Shown here: in pieces, positions 1 to 8,909 of the stretch
Numbering within the stretch: position 1 is the stretch's first letter
Layout of the letters: each line of letters opens with the position of its first letter
DNA from: Streptomyces sp. RPA4-2
GTDB taxonomy: Bacteria > Actinomycetota > Actinomycetes > Streptomycetales > Streptomycetaceae
Direction of reading: 5' to 3'
Assembly: GCF_012273515.2 (NCBI RefSeq)
Contig: NZ_CP050975.2
Span: forward strand, 372,001 to 436,000
DNA length: 64,000 nt
Made by a program: the position numbers and the translations under genes
Notes under the pieces: generated by a model
What the model saw: the letters and a program-made list of their open reading frames with translations, nothing else
What the model was told of the DNA's origin: nothing
Databases searched by the model: none

Positions 1-1
1 C

Positions 2-130
2 GTGAACGCCGACGCCATCAACCCCCGCAACCGCCGATGCTCCGCCCCGTACGACGTCACCAAATTCTCCACCGACACCCACACCGCCAACGGCCAACTC
101 CCCGACACCTCCCCCCGCCGCCACGCTTAA
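2..130 (+). CDS. 3' end of an unidentified ORF (truncated by window edge)
   Basis: An open frame enters from the left edge and stops at TAA 128-130, giving about 42 residues that end in ...LPDTSPRRHA. It shares the very C-rich third positions of the downstream DNA. I recognise no family. Its stop lies exactly where the P450 homology on the opposite strand ends (about 132), so this piece may be one side of a recombination junction. It could also be a chance open frame in skewed sequence. Confidence 0.3.
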   Translation: MNADAINPRNRRCSAPYDVTKFSTDTHTANGQLPDTSPRRHA

Positions 131-131
131 G

Positions 132-350
132 CCAATGCCGATACGCATCCTTCGACACCCGCCCATCCGTCAACAACCCCCGCATCACCCCCGCATCCGT
201 CACCACCCACGCCCCCACCCCACCCGGCAACACCACCCGCGACACCGCACCCCGCCCCCGCAACACCGCCGCCTCCCCCTGCACATCCCGCCCCAACCCA
301 TCCAACACAAACGGACACCCCCACCCCCAACCGAACCAACCACCCCCACC
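132..350 (-). pseudogene. Cytochrome P450, N-terminal stump
   Basis: Reading leftward, the frame from about 320 to 132 gives CPFVLDGLGRD, then GAVSRVVLPGGVGAWVVTD, then GLLTDGRVSKDAYRHW. This is the usual N-terminal 60 residues of a bacterial P450 (beta-1 sheet and the 'DPRxSKDxxxHW' region). Homology stops abruptly after RHW at about 132. The remaining 300 or so residues, including the I-helix, ExxR and heme Cys loop, are absent. Upstream in the same frame lies Gly/Ala-rich tandem-repeat sequence with no clear start. P450s are often found with butyrolactone synthase genes, and an afsA homologue lies 1.3 kb away, so this may be a relic of a signalling-molecule locus (inference). Confidence 0.65.
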
Positions 351-354
351 GGCC

Positions 355-535
355 CCACCGGACCCGACGGCCCCACCGGACCCGACGGCCCAGCCACAAC
401 CGCCCCACTCCCCGCCAGCCCGACCGACCCCACCGGACCCGACGGCCCGGCCACAACCGCCCCACTCCCCGCCAGCCCGACCGGCCCCACCGGACCCGAC
501 GGCCCAGCCACAACCGCCCCGCTCCCGGTAAGCCC
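355..535. repeat. Tandem repeat, unit about 57 bp, three copies plus partials
   Basis: A unit of about 57 bp containing CCCCACCGGACCCGACGGCC, then CACAACCGCCCCACTCCC, is repeated three times with few changes (copy boundaries near 418, 475 and 532). An extra short duplication of CCCACCGGACCCGACGG occurs at the left. Degenerate versions continue to about 660. Both strands stay open through the repeat and would encode collagen-like Gly/Pro-rich protein, which reflects composition rather than a gene. Confidence 0.75.
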
Positions 536-907
536 CGGCCAGCCCGACCGCCTCACTCCCCACCGGCCCGACCGCCTCCAGCCCAACCGGCCCGGCCACA
601 ACGGCCTCACTCCCGGTAAGCCCGGCCGTCTCACTCCCCGCCAGGTAAGCCGCCCCGCTCACAGCCGCCTCGCCCCCGCCCAGCCCGTCCAGCCCGTCCA
701 GCTCACCGCGACCCTGCTCACGCCCATCCAGCCGACGCACCATCAGACCCTCCCCGCAGACAGCGAAAACACCGGAAAAACCACAACGACACGAACCAAC
801 ACAGCAATACGAACAAGCACCAACAACAAAAAACCGTCACAAAACGCCAACCCACAGCACCACACGGCCCACCCCGCCCCACACCAGCACCCCCGCCGCC
901 CCACCAC

Positions 908-950
908 CCGCAACTCCCGCAACTCCCGCAACTCCCGCAACTCCCGCAAC
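908..950. repeat. 9-bp tandem repeat, about 4.5 copies
   Basis: CAACTCCCG is repeated four times from 911 to 946, followed by a further CAAC. The unit is a multiple of three. It is a short microsatellite-like array inside the C-rich region, with no spacers and no CRISPR character. Confidence 0.9.
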
Positions 951-1537
951 CGCACCAGCCGCAACCACCCGGCACCACGCCACGAGAACACCGTAAGCAC
1001 ACCACCCCCGCACCCCCACCAGGAACGACGCAGACACCACACCCACACCGGCCCCCGCCCACCCGCACCAAAGCCCCGCACCACCCCCCAACCCGCACCC
1101 CCGACCCCCGCACGCCCCCCCGGCTTGCCCACCCCCACACCCCCCAGCACCGGACCAGCCCGGCACCCCCCACCAGCACCACCACCCACAGCACCGGCCC
1201 GAACCCTCACACCACCCGCACCCGCACCCGCACCCGCATCCGTGCCGGTGCCGGTGCTTAAGCCGGGCAGGTCCGGACCTGCCCAAAACAGCACCAAAAC
1301 CAAACCGCTCAGCCGGTTTCACCATAGCCCCCGGACCCGCCACCCACGAGAGCCGAACCCCCACCACCACCCCCGCCACCGAGCCTCGCACAGCACCCCG
1401 CACCCACGGAAGACACCACCAGAACGGAATACAACCCCCGTTTACCCGGGAAGATCCCCACCCCGCCCCGAACCCCCGGCACCCCGCCCGCCCACCCCGC
1501 ACACCCGACCACCGACCGCGAAATTCCCCGCCCACCC

Positions 1538-1567
1538 TTGAAAAGAAAACCGGTAGGTTCGTATCTT
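1538..1567 (+). promoter_or_regulatory. Promoter of afsA-like gene with embedded dyad
   Basis: TTGAAA (1538-1543) and TATCTT (1562-1567) are separated by 18 nt, a good vegetative-type promoter. Within the spacer, AACCGGTAGGTT (1548-1559) has AACC/GGTT inverted arms. Butyrolactone-synthase genes are typically repressed by a cognate TetR-type receptor (ArpA/ScbR/BarA class) that binds a dyad over the promoter, so this is a candidate autoregulatory element. Receptor binding is inferred, and no receptor gene is in the window. Confidence 0.5.
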
Positions 1568-1619
1568 ATGACCCTGCACGGTCGATCCCAGCCCACCCAA
1601 CGGCGCAACGGAGACACCC

Positions 1620-2757
1620 ATGACCCTGCTCACCGTCCACCAGGACAACCACCCCACCCCCACACCCGCCACCCCCGGGCCCGCCACCACCCCACCCCCA
1701 CACCCCACCCCCATGCCCCGCCTCACCACCACCGTCCCCCGCGAATACGTCCACCGCTCAAGCCTCGCCGAGGTCTTCCTCACCGGCAGCGAAAAAACCG
1801 GCGACAACCACTACACCCTCACCGCCCAATGGCCCCGCGCCCACACCTTCTACACCACCCCCGACGGCACCCACCACGACCCCCTCCAAGCCGCAGAAAC
1901 CATCCGCCAAACCGGCCTCTACCTCGCCCACGCCGAACTCGGCGTCCCCCTCGACCACCACTTCCTCATGTGGAACATCCACCTCACCACCCACCCCCAA
2001 CACCTCCACATCGGCCCCACCCCCACCGACCTCACCCTCACCGCCACCTGCACCACCCTCCGCTACAAAGGCAAACGCCTCGCCGACTTCACCATGCACA
2101 TCCACATCACCCGCGACGGCCACACCACCGCCACCGGCGGCGGCCAATTCACCTGCCTCACCCCCACCACCTACCAACGCCTCCGCCAACCCCACACCAC
2201 CCACCCCACCCCCAACCCCCACCCCCCACACCCCCACCGACCCCACCCCCTACGGACGCACCCTCCCCCTCGACCTCGTCCTCACCCCCACCCCCACCCC
2301 CCACACCTGGCAACTCACCCCCAACCCCCACCACCCCATCCTCTTCGACCACACCACCGACCACATCCCCGGCATGGTCCTCCTCGAAGCCGCCCGCCAA
2401 GCCACCCACACCCACACCCACCCCACCCCCACCCACCTCACCACCCTCCACGCCACCTTCCACCGCTACACCGAACACCACACCCCCACCTACATCACCA
2501 CCCACACCCACCCCAACACCAACACCAACGTCGACGACAACACAGACACCAACACCACAAACACCAACGACAACAGCAACCACGCCGACAACAACAACAT
2601 TGACGACAACGGCAACGGCAACGGCAACGGCACACACAACGAAGACAGCACAAACACCACCCCCGGCACCCGCACCACCCACATCACCGCACACCAAAAC
2701 AACACCACCGTCTTCACCGCCCACATCACCACCACCCCCACCCACCACCACCCCTAA
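1620..2757 (+). pseudogene. AfsA/ScbA-family butyrolactone biosynthesis protein, frameshifted
   Basis: AfsA-family proteins condense a beta-ketoacyl group with a glycerol-derived C3 unit on the way to gamma-butyrolactone signals, and contain two hotdog-like A-factor domains. The first half reads from ATG 1620 (GGAG at about 1611) and has the family signature VPREYVHRSSLAEVFLTG at residues 39-56. It runs to about TYQRLRQ near 2190. The second half (YGRTLPLDLVL; HPILFDHTTDHIPGMVLLEA; final VFTAHITT) is in the +1 frame and ends at TAA 2757. The frame change falls somewhere in the C-homopolymer-rich stretch 2190-2255. Domain 2 is also interrupted by an Asn/Thr/Asp-rich insert (about 2514-2640). 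Either this is a pseudogene or one base is miscalled in a poly-C run. The family call is firm; functionality is doubtful. Confidence 0.85.
2514..2640 (+). repeat. AAC/GAC-type low-complexity expansion in afsA-like gene
   Basis: Triplets AAC, ACC, GAC and GGC dominate about 125 nt and encode a run rich in Asn, Thr and Asp, ending in a Gly-Asn alternation (GGCAAC repeated). It sits between two segments that resemble AfsA domain 2, so it looks like an in-frame triplet expansion within the coding sequence. Confidence 0.75.
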
Positions 2758-3678
2758 CCCACAACCACCCGGGCACCACCCCGCACCACCCGGGCACCCC
2801 GCACCCCGACCCCCCAGAACCCGACACCGGCACCCACCCCGCAAAGCCCCAACAACCTTGCCGACCAATGCACTCGACCTACCGCCCGATCAAGGCCTCG
2901 GCGCACCCTCGGTCGTCGAGGTAGCACAACGCACGGAAGCCAACAGCGCGGCGCTCAACCGGCGTTTCACCAACCGCCAGCCCCTTCTCATCGCCTGCGC
3001 AGCAACCGCGGCCAACCGCCTCACCAGCGAAACCAGCCCACCCAGGACACCCTGGCGCGCATCAGCGAAACAGTGGCCCGTTCGAGGAACCCGCAGTCAG
3101 CCCAGTGGCCCACACCCGCTTCGCCCCACAGCACCGCTCAAGCCACCGCCCCTGACCGCCAACCGCCGGGGCCATGAGAGCGAGCGCCATACAAGCACCG
3201 GCCTGAACGCGCTCCCCCCGCTTCCCCTCACCCTGCTAACGCTCGCCGCCGCGACACCGAGCTCAGTCGTGGGACCTACAGGAATCTCCACATCCACCCC
3301 CACTCACGAACGACAACGACGACCGCCACCCGTTGGCGGATGCGGCCATGGGCTGCCGACTGCAGGCTGGAGTGGAGCCGTGAGACTCAGTCGAGCCGCC
3401 CGGCCGACAGCGGCGAGCACAGCACAACACCACGCAACCTAACCCCTCACTCACTCATGGAAGGTTATATACTTGGTGTCCGGCTCCAGAAGGAAGTGGC
3501 CGCCAAATTCCCGCGGCAGCACGCCTGCCTTCGCCCATGGAGTGCCGTCGCCGGCACGGATGGCTCCCCGAAGACACTAACTTCCGGAAAGGAAGCGTCC
3601 GTCCGGATGCCATCTCAAGACCGCCGCCCACAAGACCGTCCCCACCGACATCCGCCCCCACCTCGAAAGGACACCGCC
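2758..3678. other. No recognisable gene
   Basis: The C-rich skew fades after about 2850. The remaining 800 bp have mixed composition and short open frames whose translations are low-complexity or family-less. A locally AT-rich patch (TGGAAGGTTATATACTTGG, about 3459-3477) could hold a promoter element. I see no credible gene. Confidence 0.5.
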
Positions 3679-4398
3679 ATGACCGGACCCCTCAAGGGAA
3701 CAACCGCGCTGGTGGTCGGGCGGGCCGGGGGTATCGCCCGCGCCATCGTCATCGCGGCTCGCGACGCGGGAGCCGACGTCGTAGCCGCCGGCCGTGATCA
3801 AAAGACTCTCGCCGACGCCTACGCAGGCGAACCCGGAATCACGACAGAATCCGTCGACCTCACCGACGAAGCTTCCGTCGCCGCCCTCGGCGAGAGACTC
3901 GGCACCGTCGACCACGTGGTCTCCACCGCCTCCGCTCGGGCACGCGGCCGCGTCGCCGATCTGGACCGCGACGCGGTGAGGCTCTCCTTCGACACCAAGG
4001 TCATCGGCCCGCTCATGCTGGCCAAGCACCTGGCCCCCCGCATCCCCGCGTCCGGGTCGTTCACCCTCTTTTCCGGCGTCGCCGCAGCGAAGATCGCGGT
4101 AGGCACCCTGGCCGTGGCCATCACCAACGGCGCCGCCGAAGTCCTGGCCCGTTCCCTCGCCTTGGAGCTGGCCCCGATCCGTGTGAACGCCATTTCGCCC
4201 GGGGTGATCGACACCGGCGCCTGGGACGGTTTCGGGGAAGAAGGCAAGGCGGAGTACTTCGCCGGCATCCGCGCCCGTAACCCGGCCCGGCGCATCGGTA
4301 CCACCGACGACGTCGCCAGCGCGGTGCTGTTCGCGATGACCAGTACTTTTCTGACTGGCGAGACGGTGCACATCGACGGCGGCGAGCCGCTCAGCTGA
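3679..4398 (+). CDS. SDR-fold oxidoreductase lacking the YxxxK dyad
   Basis: A 239-residue short-chain dehydrogenase/reductase of normal length. The cofactor loop is present in modified form (VVGRAGGIARAI, residues 13-24, in place of TGxxxGIG). The C-terminal half has the expected VNAISPGVIDTGAW and a final LTGETVHIDGGEPLS. The catalytic segment, usually YxxxK, reads VAITNGAAEVLARSLALELAP, so both Tyr and Lys are absent. 'xTNGA/ANGA' versions occur in a divergent SDR subgroup, so the gene need not be dead, but classical SDR chemistry is unlikely. ATG 3679 follows CGAAAGGA (3664-3671) and begins at the usual SDR N-terminus. It stands alone, and its substrate is unknown. Confidence 0.85.
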   Translation: MTGPLKGTTALVVGRAGGIARAIVIAARDAGADVVAAGRDQKTLADAYAGEPGITTESVDLTDEASVAALGERLGTVDHVVSTASARARGRVADLDRDAVRLSFDTKVIGPLMLAKHLAPRIPASGSFTLFSGVAAAKIAVGTLAVAITNGAAEVLARSLALELAPIRVNAISPGVIDTGAWDGFGEEGKAEYFAGIRARNPARRIGTTDDVASAVLFAMTSTFLTGETVHIDGGEPLS

Positions 4399-4814
4399 CC
4401 CCGGCCGCGCACGACACAGAGCCCGGTGCCGGACCGCGGCCTGTCCCGCCGGGTAAGGAGTGGTGCCGCGAGCCGACCGGAACACGGCCGCCCGCCACAC
4501 CAACTGATCGCGGACCGTCTTGGCGTACCCGACGTACCGACGTACCCGGTGTACCCGGCATGCCCGCCGGCCTCAACGGCCTCAACAACCTCAAGACCGA
4601 TGGGCCGGCCGACCTGCCGCGCCGTGAAGTGTTCGGGAAGGTGAGACCGTCGCGGCCGTCGCGGTCGTCGCAGCACGCAATTCGGTCAGCACCTTCTCCC
4701 TCCAGATGCAGCAACACGTGCCGCCCGCCCGGGAAGGGACCGGTGAGAGACGGACCGGCGAGACAGACCCGTGAACCGGACCACCGCAGCCAGGCCGCAC
4801 GACCTACCCATCCG
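4399..4814. other. Intergenic, no gene seen
   Basis: About 415 bp between the SDR and the convergent WYL regulator. It contains a short GTACC-rich direct-repeat patch (four GTACC between 4525 and 4556). Open frames have no recognisable product. Confidence 0.5.
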
Positions 4815-5816
4815 TCATGCCCGCGCCGAGGTCCGTCGGGCCGAGTTCGTGAGGCGTTCCGCGAACGCCTCGACGAGGCCGCGGAGTTCGTCCGGGCGGT
4901 CGATGACGAACGGTCTGTCCAGCGACGCGAGCACCGCGGGAAGCCAGTCGAGCCTGTCCACACGCAGGTCGACGCGGGACCAGCACTCGGTCACCGGCTC
5001 TGCGCCGCCCGGGGACGGCTGCTCCTGCACGATCGCGACGCCGGCGGGAAGGCGGGCGTGGATCTCCTCGGCCGTTCCCTGGACTCGCAGCGTCACCTCA
5101 TGCTGGTACGGAGCCGTGGCGAGCCCTGTCAGGACGCGCTTCGCCGGGTCGAGTCCGGCGGGCGGTTCGAACGTGCCGGGCAGAGCCCTGACATCGGTGA
5201 TGCGGTCCAGCCGGAAGGTCCGGTCGTCCTCCGCCGTGAGATCCGCGGCCGTCAGATACCACTTGCCCGAATGGGAGACAACTCCGTACGGGTGCAGCGT
5301 GCGTTCGCTGCGCCGCCCGTCGGCGGCGGTGTACCGAATGGCGATCGGCCGGTGATGACGCACCGCGTCGGTGATCGAGAGCAGGACCGTGGATTCCGCG
5401 GCGACCGCCTCGCCGGGCGGGACGGTGAAGGTAAGGGATCCGGATACGGCATCGAGTCTGCGGCTCAGCCGCTCCGGCAGTACCCGCCGGATCTTGGCCG
5501 CCGCTGTCTCACTCGCCGTACCCGTGGCCGTCGTCAGGCCGGCTCGACGGCCCGCGACCAGTCCAAGGAGCACCGCGAGCGCTTCGTCGTCGCTCAGCAT
5601 GAGCGGAGGCATGCGGTAACCGGTGGCCAGCCGGTAGCCACCGTAGCGGCCGCGCACCGACTCGACAGGTACGTCGAGGTCGACGAGGTGGTCGACGTAG
5701 CGCCGTACGGTCCGTTCGTCGACGCCGACCCGATCGGCGAGTTCGGCCGCCGTCCGGATACCGCCCGACTGCAGGAGCTCCAACAGGGTGAGTACACGGG
5801 CAATGGGTCGGGGCAT
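4815..5816 (-). CDS. WYL-domain transcriptional regulator (HTH-WYL)
   Basis: A 333-residue regulator of the YafY/PafC type. An N-terminal HTH_11-like winged helix (residues 3-58; RTAAELADRVGVDERTVRRY) is followed by a WYL ligand-sensing domain at about 143-212 with KWYLTA at 184-189, and a C-terminal extension typical of the family. The start at 5816 (MPRPIARVL) is preferred because GGGAG lies about 10 nt upstream and family members begin here; an ATG at 5837 would add seven residues. It is divergent from the VOC protein at 5908 with 91 nt between starts, and such WYL/VOC pairs are common in streptomycetes. It probably controls that gene and itself. The ligand is unknown. Confidence 0.9.
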   Translation of the reverse strand: MPRPIARVLTLLELLQSGGIRTAAELADRVGVDERTVRRYVDHLVDLDVPVESVRGRYGGYRLATGYRMPPLMLSDDEALAVLLGLVAGRRAGLTTATGTASETAAAKIRRVLPERLSRRLDAVSGSLTFTVPPGEAVAAESTVLLSITDAVRHHRPIAIRYTAADGRRSERTLHPYGVVSHSGKWYLTAADLTAEDDRTFRLDRITDVRALPGTFEPPAGLDPAKRVLTGLATAPYQHEVTLRVQGTAEEIHARLPAGVAIVQEQPSPGGAEPVTECWSRVDLRVDRLDWLPAVLASLDRPFVIDRPDELRGLVEAFAERLTNSARRTSARA

Positions 5817-5907
5817 GCTCAGAAGTCTCCCATTCATACCGGGCGGGTTCCGCCCGGTACAGGTCGTAGCCTGCGATCAGGAGCACCCACCGACCAGGAG
5901 TACGTCC

Positions 5908-6306
5908 ATGAACTTCGTCTCTGTCCGCATCATCACGGGCGACGTCGCCCGCCTCGTCGACTTCTACGAGCGCGCCACCGGAGTACCCGCCAGCTGGTCC
6001 AACGAGGATTTCGCCGAGATCAGGACGGCCTCCGCCACTCTCGCGATCGGCAGCACCCGCACCGTCCCCCTGTTCGCGCCCGGCTCGGCCCGCCCGGCCG
6101 ACAACCACAGCGTCATCATCGAATTCCTCGTCGACGACGTGGACCGTACGCACAAGAACCTGACCGACTTCGTGACGGACTTCGTCAACGAGCCCACCAC
6201 GATGCCCTGGGGAAACCGCGCGCTCCTGTTCCGTGACCCCGACGGGAACCTGATCAACTTCTTCACCCCCGTCACGCCGGACGCCATCGAGAAGTTCGCT
6301 CGCTGA
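5908..6306 (+). CDS. VOC (glyoxalase/bleomycin-resistance fold) protein
   Basis: A 132-residue single VOC unit with two beta-alpha-beta-beta-beta repeats: MNFVSVRIITGDVARLVDFYERATG starts the first, HSVIIEFLVDDVDRTHKNL the second, and it ends LLFRDPDGNLINFFTP, a canonical VOC terminus with the metal-ligand Glu position replaced by Asn/Phe. ATG 5908 follows AGGAG (5896-5900). Residues 7-40 of a longer upstream frame are rejected because the VOC fold starts at this Met. Possible roles are dioxygenase, isomerase or drug binding, and none can be chosen from sequence. It is likely regulated by the divergent WYL protein. Confidence 0.85.
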   Translation: MNFVSVRIITGDVARLVDFYERATGVPASWSNEDFAEIRTASATLAIGSTRTVPLFAPGSARPADNHSVIIEFLVDDVDRTHKNLTDFVTDFVNEPTTMPWGNRALLFRDPDGNLINFFTPVTPDAIEKFAR

Positions 6307-6456
6307 ACACCTCAGGGCGACAAGCTGCCAACCCCCTTGCCTCAGGCGTCGGTTGGGCCCGCGTCTCGGTCTCCCCCTCGCGACCGTGCCCGCCTCCGGT
6401 GGGGAGGCGGGCACACAGTGAGGCGTGGTCCGGCGTGATCGGACCTCTGGCGATCT

Positions 6457-8676
6457 CTACGCGTACGGAGCCTTGGCCGCGGGTTCCCTCACGACCGCGG
6501 GCTCGGTGCCGCCTTCGCTGAGGCCGTACCGTCCGTGGAGCTTCCGCAGGAAACGGGGCGCGTACCACGCCGAGCGGCCGAGCAGGCGCATCGCGGCCGG
6601 TACGAGGATGCCGCGTACGGCGACGGCGTCGATGAGGACGGCCAGCCCGCTGCCCAGTCCGAACATCTGCATGAAGCTGAGCTTGGCCGTCCCGAACGCG
6701 AAGAAGCTCACCGCGAGCAGGCAGGCCGCGGCGCTGACGATGCGTCCCGTGTGCCCGAGGCCGTTGGCCACGGCGGACTCGTTGTCCTCGCCCGACTCGT
6801 GGAGTTCCTTGATCCGGCTGGTGACGAACACCTCGTAGTCCATCGAGAGGCCGAAGGCGATGCAGAACATCAGCACCGTCATCGACACCTCCATCGGCTG
6901 CGCGGTGAAGCCCAGCAGCGAGGAGAGGTGGCCGTCCTGGAAGATCCAGGTCATGACGCCGAGGGTCGCCCCCAGGCTGACCATGTTGAGGACGAGCGCG
7001 CGCAGCGGTTGCACGATGCTGCCGGTGAACAGGAACAGCAGGAGGAAGGTGGTGAGGACGACCAGGGTCACCGCGAGCGGGAGCCTGCCGGCGATGGAGT
7101 CCTTGGCGTCGACCAGTACGGCGTCGGTTCCACCGACCAGGGGTCGCGACCCGGCGGGCGGGGTGACCGCCCGCACCTCGTCGACCAGGCGCTGTGCCTC
7201 CGCCGACTTCGGTGCCAGGGTGCTCACCACGTCGATCTGCTGCGCGCCGGGGCGGCCGAGCGCGGCGCTGCCGGAGCCGGTCGCTGTGGAGCGTCCGTCG
7301 GCGTAGGTGCCTGTGCTGGTCTCGACGTGGACGACGCCTTCGAGTTCGGACAGTGCGACCGCGTACGACCGCAGGGGGGCCATGCCCAGGGGCTTGTCGA
7401 TGACGACGTGGAGAGCGGCGTCGTCGGTGCCGTTGAAGTCCTGCCGTAGTGCCGACGCGACCTGGCGACTGTGGGCGGCCTCGGGCAGCACGCGTTCGTC
7501 GGGCGTGCCGAAGGAGATCCCCAGCAGCGGGCTCGCCGCCAGCAGCAGTACCGCGAGGACCGGCAGCGCGGTGAGCGCCGGTCGCCGCATGACGGTGCGG
7601 GCCAACTGTCCCCACAACGGCACACGGGTGTCGGTGCGCCGGGGCTTCGCCCACGGCAGCCGCCCGCTGTTGACGCGGTGACCCAGGACGACGAACAGGG
7701 CCGGCATGACGAACAGGGTGCTGACGGCCGCGATGGCGACGACACCGACCCCGGCATAGCCGAACGAGCGCAGGAAGTACTGCGGGAACACCAGGAGCGC
7801 CCCGAGCGCGGCGGCGACGGTCGCGGCGGAGAACGCGATCGTTCGTCCCGCGGTGGTCACTGTGCGCCGGACGGCGTCGTCCACGCTCGCCCCTGCCGCG
7901 AGCTGTTCCCGGAATCGGCTGACCATCAGCAGGGCGAAGTCGATGCCGAGGCCGAGGCCCAGTGCCGTGGTCAGGTTGACCGCGAAGACGGAGACATCGG
8001 TGACGCTGCCGAGGACGAAGAGCTCCGCGAACGTGCCCGTGATGGCGATGGTTCCGATGGCCAGCGGCAGCAGCGCCGCGACCACGCTGCCGAAGACGAC
8101 CAGGAGCAGTACGAGGGTGAGCGGTACGGCGATGGACTCGGCCAGGACAAGATCCTCGCCGGACTGCTTCCCCATCTCGCTCGTCACGGCGGCGCCGCAA
8201 CCGGCCCGGACCGTGAGTGCGCCTTCGTACGATCCGGCGTAGGCGTCGATGACGCTCTTGGCGTTCTCGTCCCGCTCCGTGCCGTCGCCCCTCACATGGG
8301 CGAGCACCAGGGCCTCGCGGCCGTCCTCGGAACGGAGGTCGGCACTGGCCGTGTCCCAGTACGCGACCACGTTCCCCAGGTTCCGTTCCTTCTTGAGGTC
8401 GGCCACCAGGGCCAGGCCGCTGCGCCGGGCCGCCGGGGCGTCGACACGACCCTCGGACGCCCGGACCAGCAGGACCAGGTTCGTCTCCCCGCCGAACTTC
8501 TTGTCGATGACCTCCGCGGCACGGCTGGACGAGGATGCCGGATCGTCGTAGCCGCCCCCGAGTAACTTGCCGAAGGCGCCGGCGCCCGCGGCACCCATGA
8601 GGGCCACGGCCACTACGGCGACGACCAGTACCAGCCGGGACCGGCGAATCACCAGTTCGGCTATGCGTTCAAACAC
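6457..8676 (-). CDS. MMPL-family RND exporter
   Basis: A 739-residue membrane protein with the duplicated MMPL layout: TM1 (LVLVVAVVAVALMGAAGAGAF), an extracytoplasmic loop, TM2-6 including ALGLGLGIDFALLMVSRFREQ, then TM7, a second large loop and TM8-12 containing FGLSMDYEVFVTSRIKE. The GxGIDFALLMxSRFRE and GLSMDYEVFxxSRI motifs in TM4 and TM10 carry the Asp-Tyr proton-relay residues of this family. It is likely a proton-driven exporter of lipids or hydrophobic drugs in the cytoplasmic membrane. It is divergent from a TetR-type regulator (8910), a frequent drug-efflux arrangement, and the 233-bp region between them probably holds the operator. Full length. Confidence 0.93.
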   Translation of the reverse strand: MFERIAELVIRRSRLVLVVAVVAVALMGAAGAGAFGKLLGGGYDDPASSSSRAAEVIDKKFGGETNLVLLVRASEGRVDAPAARRSGLALVADLKKERNLGNVVAYWDTASADLRSEDGREALVLAHVRGDGTERDENAKSVIDAYAGSYEGALTVRAGCGAAVTSEMGKQSGEDLVLAESIAVPLTLVLLLVVFGSVVAALLPLAIGTIAITGTFAELFVLGSVTDVSVFAVNLTTALGLGLGIDFALLMVSRFREQLAAGASVDDAVRRTVTTAGRTIAFSAATVAAALGALLVFPQYFLRSFGYAGVGVVAIAAVSTLFVMPALFVVLGHRVNSGRLPWAKPRRTDTRVPLWGQLARTVMRRPALTALPVLAVLLLAASPLLGISFGTPDERVLPEAAHSRQVASALRQDFNGTDDAALHVVIDKPLGMAPLRSYAVALSELEGVVHVETSTGTYADGRSTATGSGSAALGRPGAQQIDVVSTLAPKSAEAQRLVDEVRAVTPPAGSRPLVGGTDAVLVDAKDSIAGRLPLAVTLVVLTTFLLLFLFTGSIVQPLRALVLNMVSLGATLGVMTWIFQDGHLSSLLGFTAQPMEVSMTVLMFCIAFGLSMDYEVFVTSRIKELHESGEDNESAVANGLGHTGRIVSAAACLLAVSFFAFGTAKLSFMQMFGLGSGLAVLIDAVAVRGILVPAAMRLLGRSAWYAPRFLRKLHGRYGLSEGGTEPAVVREPAAKAPYA

Positions 8677-8909
8677 GCACGATCTCCTTTGCGTCCTCGC
8701 GTGACAACAAGATCAAGCGACGGATGTACGGGGGGACCCCAACTCGGGCCTCCAACGGTCCTGTTCGTCCCGACGGGGGCGGATGCGATGACGCACCTCG
8801 TCGCCGACACGACGCTAGTGAGCCGGCGGAAGATTTGGCAGTGTCAGATTTTTCTCACAGTCCGCAACTTCGCGGTGTGCGGGTGGAGTTACCGTCGTAC
8901 GGTCGTCGC

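Larger units (their letters stand above)
351..1537. other. Skewed, repeat-rich non-coding stretch
   Basis: No recognisable gene lies between the P450 stump and the afsA-like promoter. The + strand is strongly C-rich and G-poor, which keeps several frames open by composition alone. It contains the 57-bp repeat, a 9-bp tandem (CAACTCCCG) at 911-950 and CACCCG hexamers at about 1215-1240. Translations in the open frames are low-complexity and match no family known to me. Confidence 0.6.

Noticed and set aside
908..950. Possible CRISPR-like array
   Set aside because: 9-bp perfect tandem without spacers.
135..1541. 468-codon collagen-like + strand ORF
   Set aside because: Stop-free only because of C-rich composition and repeats; no start signal or family match, and it overlaps the P450 stump.
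5788..5907. N-terminal extension of the VOC protein at 5908
   Set aside because: Overlaps the WYL regulator start, lacks homology, and a clear RBS exists just before 5908.
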